A stretch of DNA of 64,000 nt from an uncultured Duncaniella sp. Lineage in GTDB: Bacteria; Bacteroidota; Bacteroidia; Bacteroidales; Muribaculaceae. A model generated the notes under the pieces. It saw only the letters and a list, made by a program, of their open reading frames with translations. It had not been told where the DNA came from and made no database searches. Position 1 is the stretch's first letter. Each line of letters opens with the position of its first letter. A program made the translations under genes and the position numbers. Shown here one piece after another: positions 44,896 through 55,648 of the stretch. Where the stretch lies: the NCBI GenBank assembly GCA_910589485.1, contig CAJUSW010000007.1, positions 131,126-195,125 of the forward strand. Direction: 5' to 3'.

Positions 44896-47800
44896 TCAGA
44901 TTGAAAGGTTGAGACCGACCACCAGCTGCTTGGTAAGCGGGAAGTCAAGACTACCGTTCATTTCAGGATCGTAATTCTTCAGGATATGGTTATTAGCCTT
45001 GATCAGCGGATTGGTTATAGTTCCGTATATACGCAATCCTTTGATATGTGCGCGCTGGCACAGCGAAGTCGGCAAAGTAAATCCGAGCGTTATGTTCTTG
45101 ATCTTGAAGAATGATCCGTCCTGATACTTTTTCGAGCTGTGATATGTATCCTGTTTCCAATCCCTTGTGGAGTCAAGTGCAGGGAAATCATTACTGGGAT
45201 TGGTCGATGTCCAATAATCAAAGTTGCTGGGGAAAGCACCTCCGCTCGAGCTGTACCACAACATGGGATCGTAGATTATCATCTGTCCCTGACGCCAATA
45301 CATGTAGATGCTCAGGTCAAATGCCTTGTAGGTGAAACGGTTCTGGAATCCGAGCGACCAGTCGGGGGAATTATGTCCGAGCATCACACGGTCATTATCA
45401 CCGGGTGTATAGGGATTCTCGGCGTCAAACCGGCGGGTCACGGGACTGCCGTCATCTCCTATTTCCTTGGGATAGCTCTTTTCCCATACGCCGTCACTCA
45501 CCTTATACATATTGGGCACATGCACCTTAAGGTCACCGGGGCGTTTACCGAACACTGCGGCATCGGCTTCCTCGCCATACTGCCACACACCATCAAACTT
45601 GTAGTCATAATAGGACTTGACAGGATCGCCCACGTGAAGCGTATAATTGCCATGCGTGATGTACTCCGAGGCTCCTTCGCCCAACGATGTCACCTTCTCC
45701 TTGTTGGTTGCGAATGTCACGGTGCTCTCCCAACGGAAATCACGGGTCACTATGTTACGGGTTGTCAGTGTCATCTCAAATCCGCGGTTACGGGTCTTGG
45801 CTATATTTGCATCAATCTCAAACGGAGTTGTAGCATTGAAACCGCCATTCACCACCGGGAGTGACTGGGTCCATATCACACCGTCGGTATTGGTGATGTA
45901 ATACTCCATCGCAAGATCAATGCGGTTATTGAAAAGGCTTACATCAAGACCGATATTGGTATTCTTGGAACGCTCCCAGGTAAGTGCCGGATTGGAGAGC
46001 TTCTTCGGGTAGTAATAGGAATTTATCTCCTCCGAGCCCAATCCTATCACTCCTGATTGTAGGATCGACCATGAACTGTAGGCACTGATACCGGCCGCAC
46101 CGGTCTCGCCATAACCCAGACGGAGTTTCAGGTTGTTGAGCCAATCGTTGGAGAACTCCATGAACGGCTCATCGGATATACGCCAACCGGCCGATACAGC
46201 GGGGAAAGTATCCCAACGGCGCCCTTTGGCAAGTTTGGAGTTGCCATCGTGTCTCACGGACGCGGCAAACAGATAACGGCCCATGTAGGAGTAATTGATA
46301 CGCCCCACGTATCCAAGGCTCTTGCCCATTGAATAGGACGACGACACCGTGGAATTGGTATTGCCCGGCACCCCGAGGTTAGTCCAGTAATATGTATTGC
46401 TGGTAAAGCCCTGGTTGTAAGCTGTTGATGACTCGGAATTACTGTCGGACCATGTAGAAACCGCCGTCAGCGTGAAATCATGTTCCTTGTTTATATCAAA
46501 GTTATAAGTGAGAATATTCTCCCAGTTGTAGCTGTAAGAATCCGAATTGGAGATCTTGGCATTCACGTAAGGAGCATATTTCTCGTCATGCTCGTTACCC
46601 AATGCAAGGTTTCCCGCCTGCTGATAGAACTGATATGATCCATAGCCCTGGAATGACTGGCTCTTGGTATGCGCCCAATTCACACTTAGCCTCGACTCAA
46701 ATGTAAGCCCCTTGAGAGGATTCACGCGGAGATAGGGCTGCACATAGATCTTGGTCTTTGTCGGGTGATTTCTATATACACTCTTATCGTTGTTGAGCAG
46801 CAGGTTGAGCTGTCCATCACCATCGATAGGATACACCTTGATGGATCCATCCTCATTATACAATGTACCGAATGGATTGGCTCGCAAAGCATTGTCAAGT
46901 TTGGAATACGCTTTCTCCTGGCTTACGCGGGAAGCCTGCATGTGCATGCCGGCGGTGAGCCAGTTTGTTATCTTCTGGCTTGCCCTCAGGGTAGACGAGT
47001 ACACTTTGTATTCATCGTTGACATACTGGCCTTTCTCATCGGAATAATTCAAAGAGAAATAAAGCTGGGTGTTCTCGGTGCCACCGCTCACCGACATGGA
47101 GTAGTTCTGGGTGTGGCCGTCGCGCAACACAGCATCGGCCCAATCTATCGTAGCTCCGCGCGACAATGCCTCCTCGGCCACTGAGCCCTCGATATCATCA
47201 ATGATGGCTCCTCCCTCCTGCTGGGCCAACAGGCGGGTATATACCCATTGGCTCGCGGAATTCATTTCCGGCAGTTTGGCCCATCCGTTATAGCCGTAGT
47301 AAGCATCGAAATTTATAGATACTTTGCCCTTTTCTCCCTTACGGGTAGTGATGAGAACCACGCCATTGGATCCGGAGGAACCATATATGGCGGTAGATGA
47401 TGCATCCTTCAGCACCTCAATACTCTCGATATCATTGGGGTTGAGGGTAGAATAGTCGCCCGGCATACCATCGATTATAAACAGCGGGCTACCACTTGCA
47501 TTGAACGAACGGTTGCCTCGCAATTGCATGCTCACGCCCTCGCCAGCCTGACCCGAGGAACGGGTGATATCCAGACCGGCTATACGTCCTTGAAGAGCCT
47601 CCATAGGATTGGACGATGGAGTCAGCTTTACGACATCGCTCTTCACCGATGAGATAGCGCCTGTGAGGTCGCGTTTTTTCATTGTACCATAACCCACAGC
47701 AACCACTTCATCAAGAAGCAGATTGTCCGACTTCAATGTCACAGTGATCTCCTTTGACTTTCCGGGCTTTACCGTCTGTGTGGTGTATCCCACATATGAT

Positions 47801-48113
47801 ACCACAATGGATCCTCCGTCGGGAATTTGGATACTGAATTTTCCGTCGACATCGGTGATAGCGCCCGCCTTGGCACCCTTTACCATCACGGTGGCACCAA
47901 TTAGTGGTTCTCCTGCCTCATCGAGCACAACTCCCGAGACCGGAACACTTTTGCTAACTACTTGTGAATCAAACTGATACCCCCCCCAATTTGACTATCT
48001 TCAGCCAAAGCCGGGAATGCTGACGCAATCATCACGGCCGATAGTCCGGAGGCAAGGAACCGACAAGTTGCTGTGCCTGTTACCGGGCACATTGACTTCT
48101 TTCCTTTTTTCAT
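44896..48113 (-). CDS. SusC/RagA-type TonB receptor, frame broken at a G8 tract
   Basis: The signal-peptide part begins at the ATG at 48113 (MKKGKKSMCPVTGTATCRFL..., cleavage near ALA-EDS) and runs into a run of eight G (47980-47987), after which this frame stops within a few codons at a TAG. The receptor proper continues in another frame: QFDSQVVSKSVPVSGVVLDE, then the carboxypeptidase-like domain, plug and a full-length barrel ending at 44896. Nine (or six) G would join the two into one protein of about 1070 residues. A GTG at 47928 opens the second frame but lacks a signal peptide. Either a phase-variable switch in the off state, or a sequence error. Partner of the SusD gene. -7 element at 48150-48157. 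Confidence 0.85.
47980..47987 (-). repeat. G8 homopolymer at the SusC frame break
   Basis: Eight consecutive C on the plus strand (G on the coding strand), the longest such run noticed in the window, sits exactly where the SusC signal peptide and body frames fail to join. Confidence 0.9.
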
Positions 48114-48715
48114 GGTTAAACTTTTTATTGCATTTAAGGTTAATCAATGCAAAGATATGCCAAATAATGCCTAAAAAGCAATAATATTTTCTATAATTAA
48201 TATTATTTAACGTCAAAAAGTTGCACAGTAAGTTTGTTTATCATTGTACGATAATGTACACTTTTGATTTCTTATCATCTATAACTCTATATCTGTTACT
48301 TCCTGGAAATCAACTTTACACCGCTACCTGCCCAAAATAAGCACCACGGACTTATTGTATTCATTACATCAATTCCAGATGTTTTCCACATTATCCCGTC
48401 CTGCGCACAAGCACAACAAAAAAACGAATTACGCAATACACCTCATCACATCTCCACAACATCCCCTGCCCCTCCATACTCTACCCCCCGCCTCTCTATA
48501 CTCTATACTTTCCCCTCTATACTTAATTAATCACACGCGCGAGGGGATTTAACGATTTTAACTTATCAGCGTTAAAATGGGGCGAGGAAGTGAAATTATT
48601 CATCATTATTTTGAACAAATAAAGATTGCTTAACGTTACAAGTTCATAAAGTAACATACTTCACACAAGACTAAAAAATTTTTTCTTTCCAGTTTCATTT
48701 AACTTTATGAGAGTA
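48114..48715. other. 602-base spacer between susC and the OmpA-family gene
   Basis: An AT-rich divergent spacer. It holds the susC -7 element (48150-48157), an inverted repeat TGTAC-N6-GTACA (48245-48260), a stretch of CTCTATACT-type repeats (about 48491-48525) related to 62442-62498, and an inverted repeat ATTTTAAC-N8-GTTAAAAT (48555-48578) that could be an operator. Nothing else that I can identify. Confidence 0.6.
48150..48157 (-). promoter_or_regulatory. -7 element of susC
   Basis: TATCTTTG on the minus strand fits the -7 consensus; ATTG lies 21 bp upstream (48179-48182). The start would be near 48144, about 30 bases before the susC ATG. Confidence 0.55.
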
Positions 48716-49918
48716 ATGAAAAAGCAACTGTTTCTCATGGCTGCCTTAGGCGGTGTTCTACTGACAGCCAACGATGTCAACGCCCAGGAGACCGCTGTAG
48801 TGGTCGAGGAGAGTGCATTTGCCGTTGAGCAAGTGAATTGCAAGGACATCTATACGCCCGGATCGTGGCGCGACAATTGGTATATCCAGCTCGGCGCAGG
48901 TATGCGTGTTCCCTTGGTGGAGAAAGGCACTAAATCACGCCACATCACCGCCAACTATAATCTGGCCGTGGGCCGCTGGTTCTCCCCCTACATGGGATTC
49001 CGCTTCTCGGCCAACTATGGCTCGATGCACTGGCAGAGCGAGAAGATGGCTTCGGCCCGCACTGCCAACCTCAACCTCGATTTCATGTGGGATATGTGCA
49101 ACTCCATCGCCGGTTACAACCCCAACCGCGTGGTATCGATCATCCCCTTCGTAGGTCTCGGCGGCACATTTGTATATCACTTCCGCAATGACGCAACCGC
49201 CAATGATTATGCCGACGACGGCAATATCAAGAGCAACCAGTGGATGCTCCCCGTATCAGCCGGTATCCAGTTACGCTTCCGCGTAAGCCCCTATGTCGAC
49301 ATCTTTGCCGAGGGCCGTGGCACCTTCTACGGTGACAACTTCAACAACACAGTCTACGGCCGTCCCGTCGACATCGACGCTACAGCAATCGGCGGTGTGA
49401 TCGTTCACTTCACCGGCTCCAAGTTTGAAAGATACAATCCTTGCGACTACGTGAACGCTCTCTCACAGGCCAATGCCCAGATCAACGACCTCCGCGGTGC
49501 TCTCGCCACCACATCGGCAGCTCTCGCAGCAGCCGAGGCACAGCTCCCCTGCCCCGAGGTTGAGGAGACCACAGTAGTAGCAGCCGAGTCGACCACCCTG
49601 TTCCCCACTGTACGCTTCAAGCTCAATTCAGCTTACGTATCATCGGAGGAGATGGTAAACGTTTACAACATCGCCGAGTATATGAAGGCTAATCCCGATG
49701 CACAGATCGTGGTTCGCGGATACGCCGACAAGAACACCGGTACTGCCGCTTACAATATGAAACTATCCGAGCGTCGCGCCCAGGCTGTGGCCGACATCCT
49801 CACCGGTGACTACGGTATCGCTGAGAACCGTCTCATCCTCGAGGCCGCCGGATCCGACACTCAGGTATATCCCACCAACGACTGGAACCGAATCGTAATA
49901 TTCGCCGCTCCCGAATGA
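48716..49918 (+). CDS. OmpA-family outer membrane protein, paralogue
   Basis: A 400-residue protein (403 if the ATG at 48707 is used) with signal (MKKQLFLMAALGGVLLTANDVNAQ), beta-barrel region (NWYIQLGAGMRVPLV, WFSPYMGFRFSANYG), a Ser/Ala-rich linker (SQANAQINDLRGALATTSAALAAAEAQ) and a C-terminal OmpA domain (RGYADKNTGTAAYNMKLSERRAQAVADIL). Same plan as the protein at 6074-7285. Own terminator at 49955-49998. Confidence 0.9.
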   Translation: MKKQLFLMAALGGVLLTANDVNAQETAVVVEESAFAVEQVNCKDIYTPGSWRDNWYIQLGAGMRVPLVEKGTKSRHITANYNLAVGRWFSPYMGFRFSANYGSMHWQSEKMASARTANLNLDFMWDMCNSIAGYNPNRVVSIIPFVGLGGTFVYHFRNDATANDYADDGNIKSNQWMLPVSAGIQLRFRVSPYVDIFAEGRGTFYGDNFNNTVYGRPVDIDATAIGGVIVHFTGSKFERYNPCDYVNALSQANAQINDLRGALATTSAALAAAEAQLPCPEVEETTVVAAESTTLFPTVRFKLNSAYVSSEEMVNVYNIAEYMKANPDAQIVVRGYADKNTGTAAYNMKLSERRAQAVADILTGDYGIAENRLILEAAGSDTQVYPTNDWNRIVIFAAPE

Positions 49919-49954
49919 CAAGCCTAACCTTTCCTCGTGAACAATAGTTCCCAG

Positions 49955-49998
49955 TGCGCCCCGCCTCTCCAGGAGAGACGGGGCGCACACCTTGTTTA
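49955..49998 (+). terminator. terminator of the OmpA-family paralogue
   Basis: Arms GTGCGCCCCG and CGGGGCGCAC with an inner CTCTCC/GGAGAG pairing, followed by ACCTTGTTTAT. Confidence 0.75.
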
Positions 49999-50060
49999 TA
50001 TACTGATATTATATGGGGAGGGGCCGCCCTGACGGACGGGCCGGGAGAGGAGGAGAGGGA

Positions 50061-50912
50061 TCAATATCCGAGGTCAAACATATTCTTCACCCCGGGCTGG
50101 AGGAAACGCTCCACCTCGTAGGGGTAGACGGCCACATCGATCATGCCCGACGAGTAGGGGGCGATATCGTAGGGGTTGTAATGGAAATACAATATATTAT
50201 TATTAATGTAGGGCTGGCCGGGATATGTGAGCTGGGAGGTGAAGATGCCGGCACGCGACAGGCGCGACTCGGGCACATCGAGCTGACGGGCAAGCGCCGA
50301 GACTATTATAGGCATTATGGAGTCGCGTCCCGCCTGGGTGAGAATATCGTCAAGCCCGAGCACACGGCCTTCGGCAAGATCATAGGTGAAAGGATGGATT
50401 GCGGTCGAGGGGTGCGCTCCGCCCAGATAGGTCGAGGAGGTGACCTGATAGGTCACTTTCACCTCATCGAGCTCCATCACGCTTGCCATCACATTGTTGA
50501 AATAGCACCGCATGTCATCGTTGGCAGGAAGGGAATCGACCGGAGCGATCTCGAGATCATCGCCCGGATCACCGAGCACCGAAGTATCGCTCACGAAGTA
50601 GGTGATAGCATCCTCGGGTGTGGGGAAAATGGAATCGCCGAAGCAGTAGGCCATGAGCGAATCCTGGAGCACCTTGACATCAGCCCCGCCCAACGACTTG
50701 GGCCAATGGATGGAGGCATACTGATCGAGATAGGTGGTATCGCCCATCATCACAACACGGAAATTGCGGTCGGCGGTCATAATCACCTGATTCACTGCGA
50801 AAGTGTTGATCTCAACTTCCGACTTCTTCGATCCGGCCCCGTCGCCACACGACGTTGCGACGGCCGAAGCCAACACGGCCCCCGAGGCCAATAGTAATAG
50901 GTTTTTCATCAT
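50061..50912 (-). CDS. DUF3298/RsiV-like lipoprotein
   Basis: A 283-residue lipoprotein. The chosen start (MMKNLLLLASGAVLASAVATSC, lipobox Cys) avoids a non-signal extension from 50960. The C-terminal half, including YLGGAHPSTAIHPFTYDLAEGRVLGLDDIL, resembles the DUF3298 domain found in RsiV-type and other extracytoplasmic proteins. Function unknown; a role as an anchored binding protein is likely. Confidence 0.75.
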   Translation of the reverse strand: MMKNLLLLASGAVLASAVATSCGDGAGSKKSEVEINTFAVNQVIMTADRNFRVVMMGDTTYLDQYASIHWPKSLGGADVKVLQDSLMAYCFGDSIFPTPEDAITYFVSDTSVLGDPGDDLEIAPVDSLPANDDMRCYFNNVMASVMELDEVKVTYQVTSSTYLGGAHPSTAIHPFTYDLAEGRVLGLDDILTQAGRDSIMPIIVSALARQLDVPESRLSRAGIFTSQLTYPGQPYINNNILYFHYNPYDIAPYSSGMIDVAVYPYEVERFLQPGVKNMFDLGY

Positions 50913-51150
50913 TGTCACTAATTTTGATGCAAATTTGATAAATAAATCCACCTTTGCCAAATAAATTTATCAACACAAGGCCGATAATACTAATAACAAC
51001 GCGGACATATAGGCAGTGTATCACGGACAAAACGCTAATAAAGTGCTGTTTTAGGCTAATTTTAACGAAAAATTGAACAAAATTCGCCAAAAGGAAGCCT
51101 AATTAACATCTTTATACGTTTAAAAGTTCAGTTATTGTGGAAAAATTACT

Positions 51151-51158
51151 TACCTTTG
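51151..51158 (+). promoter_or_regulatory. -7 element of acpP
   Basis: TACCTTTG fits the -7 consensus, about 71 bases before the acpP ATG. No -33 TTTG at the expected spacing. Confidence 0.5.
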
Positions 51159-51228
51159 CACCGCGAAAGTGATTTCATGTTCGCACCACAACAATCGATT
51201 ATACTAATTCAAAACTCTATCAACTACT

Positions 51229-51465
51229 ATGTCTGAAATTGCATCACGAGTTAAAGCTATCATCGTGGATAAGCTCGGTGTTGACGAAAACGAAGTAACC
51301 GAAACCGCAGAATTCACCAAGGATCTTGGCGCTGACAGCCTCGACACCGTAGAACTCATCATGGAATTTGAGAAGGAATTTGGCATCACCATCCCCGACG
51401 ATCAGGCTGAGAACATCAAGACCGTCGCTGACGCCATCTCTTACATCGAGGCCAACCAGAAGTAA
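51229..51465 (+). CDS. acpP: acyl carrier protein
   Basis: A 78-residue acidic four-helix protein that carries growing acyl chains on a phosphopantetheine arm. The attachment serine is Ser37 in [10 protein letters not shown]. Next to fabF, as in most bacteria. A hairpin lies between the two (51555-51596). Confidence 0.97.
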   Translation: MSEIASRVKAIIVDKLGVDENEVTETAEFTKDLGADSLDTVELIMEFEKEFGITIPDDQAENIKTVADAISYIEANQK

Positions 51466-51554
51466 TAGCCTCACCACTGCCCGCTCCTAAATCGCCCGGA
51501 GCCTCGACTATCCAACGGCTTACGAGCAATATAAAGCGGTCGTAACCCATCACA

Positions 51555-51596
51555 GGCTCCACTTTCGCCTCACAGCGAAGTGGAGCCTTATTTCAA
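51555..51596 (+). terminator. hairpin between acpP and fabF
   Basis: GGCTCCACTT (51555-51564) pairs with AAGTGGAGCC (51578-51587), extended by TCGC/GCGA, followed by TTATTTCAATTT. It may reduce read-through so that acpP is expressed more than fabF. Confidence 0.75.
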
Positions 51597-51636
51597 TTTC
51601 AATCCTCTCATCTTTCCAAAAACACATATATCGACA

Positions 51637-52905
51637 ATGGAACTTAAACGAGTTGTCATCACCGGACTCGGCGCCATCACTCCTATCGGTAATGACGTTG
51701 AGACCACATGGGCCAACGCTCTCGCCGGTGTGAGCGGAGCCGCACCCATCACCCATTTTGACGCATCGAAATTCAAGACCCAGTTTGCCTGCGAGGTAAA
51801 GAACTATAACCCCGCCGATCACTTCGACCGCAAGAAACTGCGTCAGCTCGACCTCTACGCTCAGTATGGCATCGTAGCAGCCCGTCAGGCTGTAGCCGAT
51901 TCAAATATCCTCGAGGCATCCAACCTCAACCGCGACCGCGTGGGCGTTATCGTAGCCGCCGGTATCGGTGGTCTCCACACCTTTGAGGAAGAGGCCGGAT
52001 ACTACGCCGTGAACGGTGCCGAGCAGGGTCCCAAATACAATCCCTTCTTCATCCCCAAGATGATCGCCGACATCGCTTCGGGCCACATCTCGATGGAGTA
52101 TCAGTTCCACGGCCCCAACTTTGGTGTCGTATCGGCCTGCGCATCGTCCAACAACGCTATCATCGACGCTTTCAACCTGATCCGTCTCGGCAAGGCCGAC
52201 GCTATCGTGACAGGTGGAGCCGAGGCAGCCATCTTCCCTGCCGGTGTAGGCGGCTTCAACTCGATGCACGCCCTCTCGACCCGCAACGATTCTCCCGAGA
52301 CCGCTTCGCGCCCCTTCAGCGCATCGCGCGACGGATTCGTGATGGGCGAAGGCTCGGTAGTGCTCATCCTTGAGGAACTCGAGCATGCCAAGGCCCGCGG
52401 CGCCAAGATCTATGCTGAGGTTGCCGGCGGCGGCATGAGCGCCGATGCCCACCACCTCACCGCAACTCATCCCGAAGGACTCGGTGCCAAACTCTCCATG
52501 AGCAACGCTCTCGAGGACGCCGGCATGAAGCCCGAGGATATCGACTATATCAACGTACACGGCACCTCTACCCCCGTGGGTGACATCTCGGAGGTCAAGG
52601 CTATCGTAGAGCTCTTCGGCGATCAGGCCCACAAGCTCAACATCAGCTCCACCAAGTCAATGACCGGCCACCTGCTCGGTGCCACCGGTGCTCTTGAGGC
52701 AATGTTCTCGGTGCTCGCTTGCCAGAACGATGTTGTGCCCCCTACCATCAACCACGAGGAGGGCGACGAGGACGAGAACATCGACTACTCGCTCAATTTC
52801 ACCTTCAACAAGGCTGAGAACCGTCCCGTGCGTGCTGCCCTCTCCAACTCGTTTGGTTTCGGCGGACACAACGCCACCGTGATCGTGAAGAAGTACGAGG
52901 AATAA
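51637..52905 (+). CDS. fabF: 3-oxoacyl-ACP synthase II
   Basis: A 422-residue condensing enzyme of fatty-acid elongation. The catalytic triad is Cys168 (VSACASSNN), His309 (VHGTSTPVGD) and His345 (MTGHLLGATG). MELKRVVITGLGAITPIG marks the start at 51637; an earlier in-frame ATG at 51580 adds an unrelated leader across the terminator hairpin. Ends before a terminator. Confidence 0.97.
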   Translation: MELKRVVITGLGAITPIGNDVETTWANALAGVSGAAPITHFDASKFKTQFACEVKNYNPADHFDRKKLRQLDLYAQYGIVAARQAVADSNILEASNLNRDRVGVIVAAGIGGLHTFEEEAGYYAVNGAEQGPKYNPFFIPKMIADIASGHISMEYQFHGPNFGVVSACASSNNAIIDAFNLIRLGKADAIVTGGAEAAIFPAGVGGFNSMHALSTRNDSPETASRPFSASRDGFVMGEGSVVLILEELEHAKARGAKIYAEVAGGGMSADAHHLTATHPEGLGAKLSMSNALEDAGMKPEDIDYINVHGTSTPVGDISEVKAIVELFGDQAHKLNISSTKSMTGHLLGATGALEAMFSVLACQNDVVPPTINHEEGDEDENIDYSLNFTFNKAENRPVRAALSNSFGFGGHNATVIVKKYEE

Positions 52906-52930
52906 TCATCCCCACACACGAATAAGCATT

Positions 52931-52980
52931 ATGCCCCATAGGACACGACTTCACCAAGTGCCTTATGGGGCATTTGCCTT
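52931..52980 (+). terminator. terminator of fabF
   Basis: ATGCCCCATA (52931-52940) pairs with TATGGGGCAT (52964-52973), followed by TTGCCTTAT. Confidence 0.75.
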
Positions 52981-53120
52981 ATAGAAAACGCAGGGCACAC
53001 CAGAACACACCCATGAAAACCGTCCTGCTCCACTGATTCAGGGACGCCCCCATCTCTCCCTCACTTTATCAAGTATATTACACCTCACAATTCATCATAC
53101 TAATATCTATCTGTGCTTTT

Positions 53121-55559
53121 ATGAAACTCAAACACACCCTTGCCGCTCTCGGCGTGGCTCTTGCGACCATGCCTGTAATGGGCGATGAACTGCTGTCGTA
53201 TGCAGTGCCCGGTGGAAATTCAGGACTGCGCCTCGCTTGGCGCGCATCGGCCGATGCCGACTGGCAGTCTATAGGCCGTGGATTCAACTTTGTAAAATCG
53301 GATTTCGGCCCGTGGGGAAGCCACAAGAAAATGTTCTCACCACGGCTGATGGTCAATGCCGCCGACTCGACATGGACATGCACATGGTATGCCGCACCTG
53401 ACAGTTCGGTGACCGCGCTCGCCACATCGCCCGACCTTGTGAAATGGGCTCCGCAACGCTATTTCGCCAGCGAGCTGGATCTGCCCCGCGACATGCGTCC
53501 GCTCCATCCCATAGCACGCACCACAGCCACTATCGACGGCACCGAAGTAAACGGTTATTGCCAGGAAGTGCCCCACAGCCTCATAGAATCGCTCCAGAAA
53601 TATGTGGAGCACCGAGCCGAACTGTCGGCCCTGTATTCCCAACATGCCGTGGACGATTCCAAGCGATTCGCCGGGCTGAAGGATGTCACATTCTCGGCCT
53701 CACCTACCCCTGATGCGTCTTACCCCATATCGGACAAACTGATAGGCATCTTCTTCGAGGATATCAACTACGGTGCCGACGGCGGTCTATATGCCGAGCT
53801 GGTGCAGAACCGCGATTTTGAATACTCCCCCAACGAGAACAATGCCCCCGACTGGAATTCCACCCACTCATGGAGCACATCGGGGCAAGGGAGCTTCAAG
53901 GTGGACACCGTGGCCCCGATCCACCCCAACAATCTACACTATCTCACCGTCAACGGCCCGTTGACACTGACCAACGCGGGATATGACGGAATCACCCTTA
54001 AGAAGGGGGATAAATACCGCCTGTCGTTCTTCATACGCACAGCCACACCGCTCTCCATCCAGGCCACACTTACCGACGATTCCGGTAAAACCGTAGGACG
54101 CACATCGGTAAAGACCAAGGGTAACGGCGAATGGACCAAATACACCGCCACGATAAAAGCATCCAAGAGCGTGTCGGGAGCCAAGCTCAACATGATATTC
54201 CCCGCCGGAACCGATGCCGCTGTCGACATGGTGTCGCTATTTCCCTACGACACGTTCAAGGGACATGAAAACGGTCTGCGCCGCGATCTCGCCCAGACTC
54301 TCGCCGACCTCAAGCCCCGCTTCGTGAGATTTCCCGGCGGATGCGTGGCCCACGGCAACGGCATAGACAATATATATGACTGGAAAGGCTCGATCGGCCC
54401 GCTCGAAGCCCGCAAACCGCTACGCAACATCTGGAGCTATCATCAGACCCGCGGACTCGGCTATCATGAGTATTTCCAATTCTGTGAGGACATGGGTGCC
54501 GAGCCCCTGCCGGTGCTTGCAGCAGGCGTGCCCTGCCAGAACTCAGGAATTGCCGCCCACCATTCGCATGCCCCTCTCACCACCTACGGCCAGCAGGGAG
54601 GCATACCCATGGAGGAGATGGATGCCTACGTGCAGGATGTGCTCGACCTGATAGAGTATGCCAACGGCGATGTCAACACAACCTGGGGAGCCAAACGCGC
54701 CGAGGCCGGACACCCCGAACCCTTCAATCTGAAATACATAGGTATCGGCAACGAGGATCTTATCTCGGAGGTGTTTATCCCCCGTTTCCGCATGATCTAC
54801 GATGCCGTAAGGGCCAAGTACCCCGACATTATCGTGGTGGGCACCGTGGGACCGTTCTACGAGGGCGCCGACTATGATGAGGGATGGCGACTGGCCCATG
54901 AGCTGAACATCCCCATGGTGGACGAGCACTATTATGTAGATCCCTCATGGATGATCCACAACCAGGATTACTATGACAACTACAAGCGCAATGCCACCAA
55001 GGTGTATCTCGGCGAGTATGCCGCTCATCTGCCTGGCCGTCCCAACAATCTGGAGACAGCCTTGGCATCGGCCCTGTATCTGACATCGGTAGAGAGGAAT
55101 GCCGACGTGGTGGCCATGACCTCCTATGCCCCGCTTCTTGCCAAGGAGGGTCACACCCAGTGGAAGCCCGACATGATATTCTTCAACAATGACTCGGTGA
55201 AGGTGACTCCCGACTACCATGTGCAGAAAATGTATGGCAACAATGCAGGTACCCGTTATGTGCCTGCTCCCCTTAAGGTTAATACCACTGACCGGAATGT
55301 GGTGAACCGCATAGGCATGTCGACAGTGCTCGATGAGACCACCGGAGAGTATGTGATCAAACTTGCCAATCTGCTTCCAGTGACCGTAACCGGCAATGTG
55401 GACCTCTCCAAGTTAGGCATTGAAGGAGGTAAATCCAAGGGATTGCGCCTGACCGGTGCACCTGCCGATACCAAGCTCACTCCCGAGGAGGTGACTGTGG
55501 AATTCCCTGCCGTATCGCTCCCGCCCTACTCATTCACTGTGGTGCGTGTGAAGCGCTAA
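53121..55559 (+). CDS. alpha-L-arabinofuranosidase, GH51
   Basis: An 812-residue secreted enzyme (signal MKLKHTLAALGVALATMPVMG). An unusual N-terminal region (25-150; FNFVKSDFGPWGSHKKMFSP, CTWYAAPDSSVTALATSPDLVKW) looks like a fragment of a beta-propeller; then a CBM-like beta domain (about 215-375), and the GH51 (beta/alpha)8 domain with acid/base Glu545 (GIGNEDL) and nucleophile Glu632 (LGEYAAH), then a C-terminal beta sandwich. It should release arabinose from arabinan or arabinoxylan. It is not beside the SusCD pair, so it may be an orphan. Ends at a strong bidirectional terminator. Confidence 0.92.
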   Translation: MKLKHTLAALGVALATMPVMGDELLSYAVPGGNSGLRLAWRASADADWQSIGRGFNFVKSDFGPWGSHKKMFSPRLMVNAADSTWTCTWYAAPDSSVTALATSPDLVKWAPQRYFASELDLPRDMRPLHPIARTTATIDGTEVNGYCQEVPHSLIESLQKYVEHRAELSALYSQHAVDDSKRFAGLKDVTFSASPTPDASYPISDKLIGIFFEDINYGADGGLYAELVQNRDFEYSPNENNAPDWNSTHSWSTSGQGSFKVDTVAPIHPNNLHYLTVNGPLTLTNAGYDGITLKKGDKYRLSFFIRTATPLSIQATLTDDSGKTVGRTSVKTKGNGEWTKYTATIKASKSVSGAKLNMIFPAGTDAAVDMVSLFPYDTFKGHENGLRRDLAQTLADLKPRFVRFPGGCVAHGNGIDNIYDWKGSIGPLEARKPLRNIWSYHQTRGLGYHEYFQFCEDMGAEPLPVLAAGVPCQNSGIAAHHSHAPLTTYGQQGGIPMEEMDAYVQDVLDLIEYANGDVNTTWGAKRAEAGHPEPFNLKYIGIGNEDLISEVFIPRFRMIYDAVRAKYPDIIVVGTVGPFYEGADYDEGWRLAHELNIPMVDEHYYVDPSWMIHNQDYYDNYKRNATKVYLGEYAAHLPGRPNNLETALASALYLTSVERNADVVAMTSYAPLLAKEGHTQWKPDMIFFNNDSVKVTPDYHVQKMYGNNAGTRYVPAPLKVNTTDRNVVNRIGMSTVLDETTGEYVIKLANLLPVTVTGNVDLSKLGIEGGKSKGLRLTGAPADTKLTPEEVTVEFPAVSLPPYSFTVVRVKR

Positions 55560-55587
55560 CCTGCGGAAATCGCCCGATATAAACACG

Positions 55588-55627
55588 ACAACTCCCGGCG
55601 CAGATGAGTGATTGCGCCGGGAGTTGT
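55588..55627. terminator. bidirectional terminator between GH51 and DUF3127
   Basis: A perfect 15-bp stem (55588-55602 with 55613-55627) and a 10-base loop, flanked by modest T-runs, between convergent genes. Confidence 0.85.
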
Positions 55628-55648
55628 TGTATGATTGATATTTTCTTC

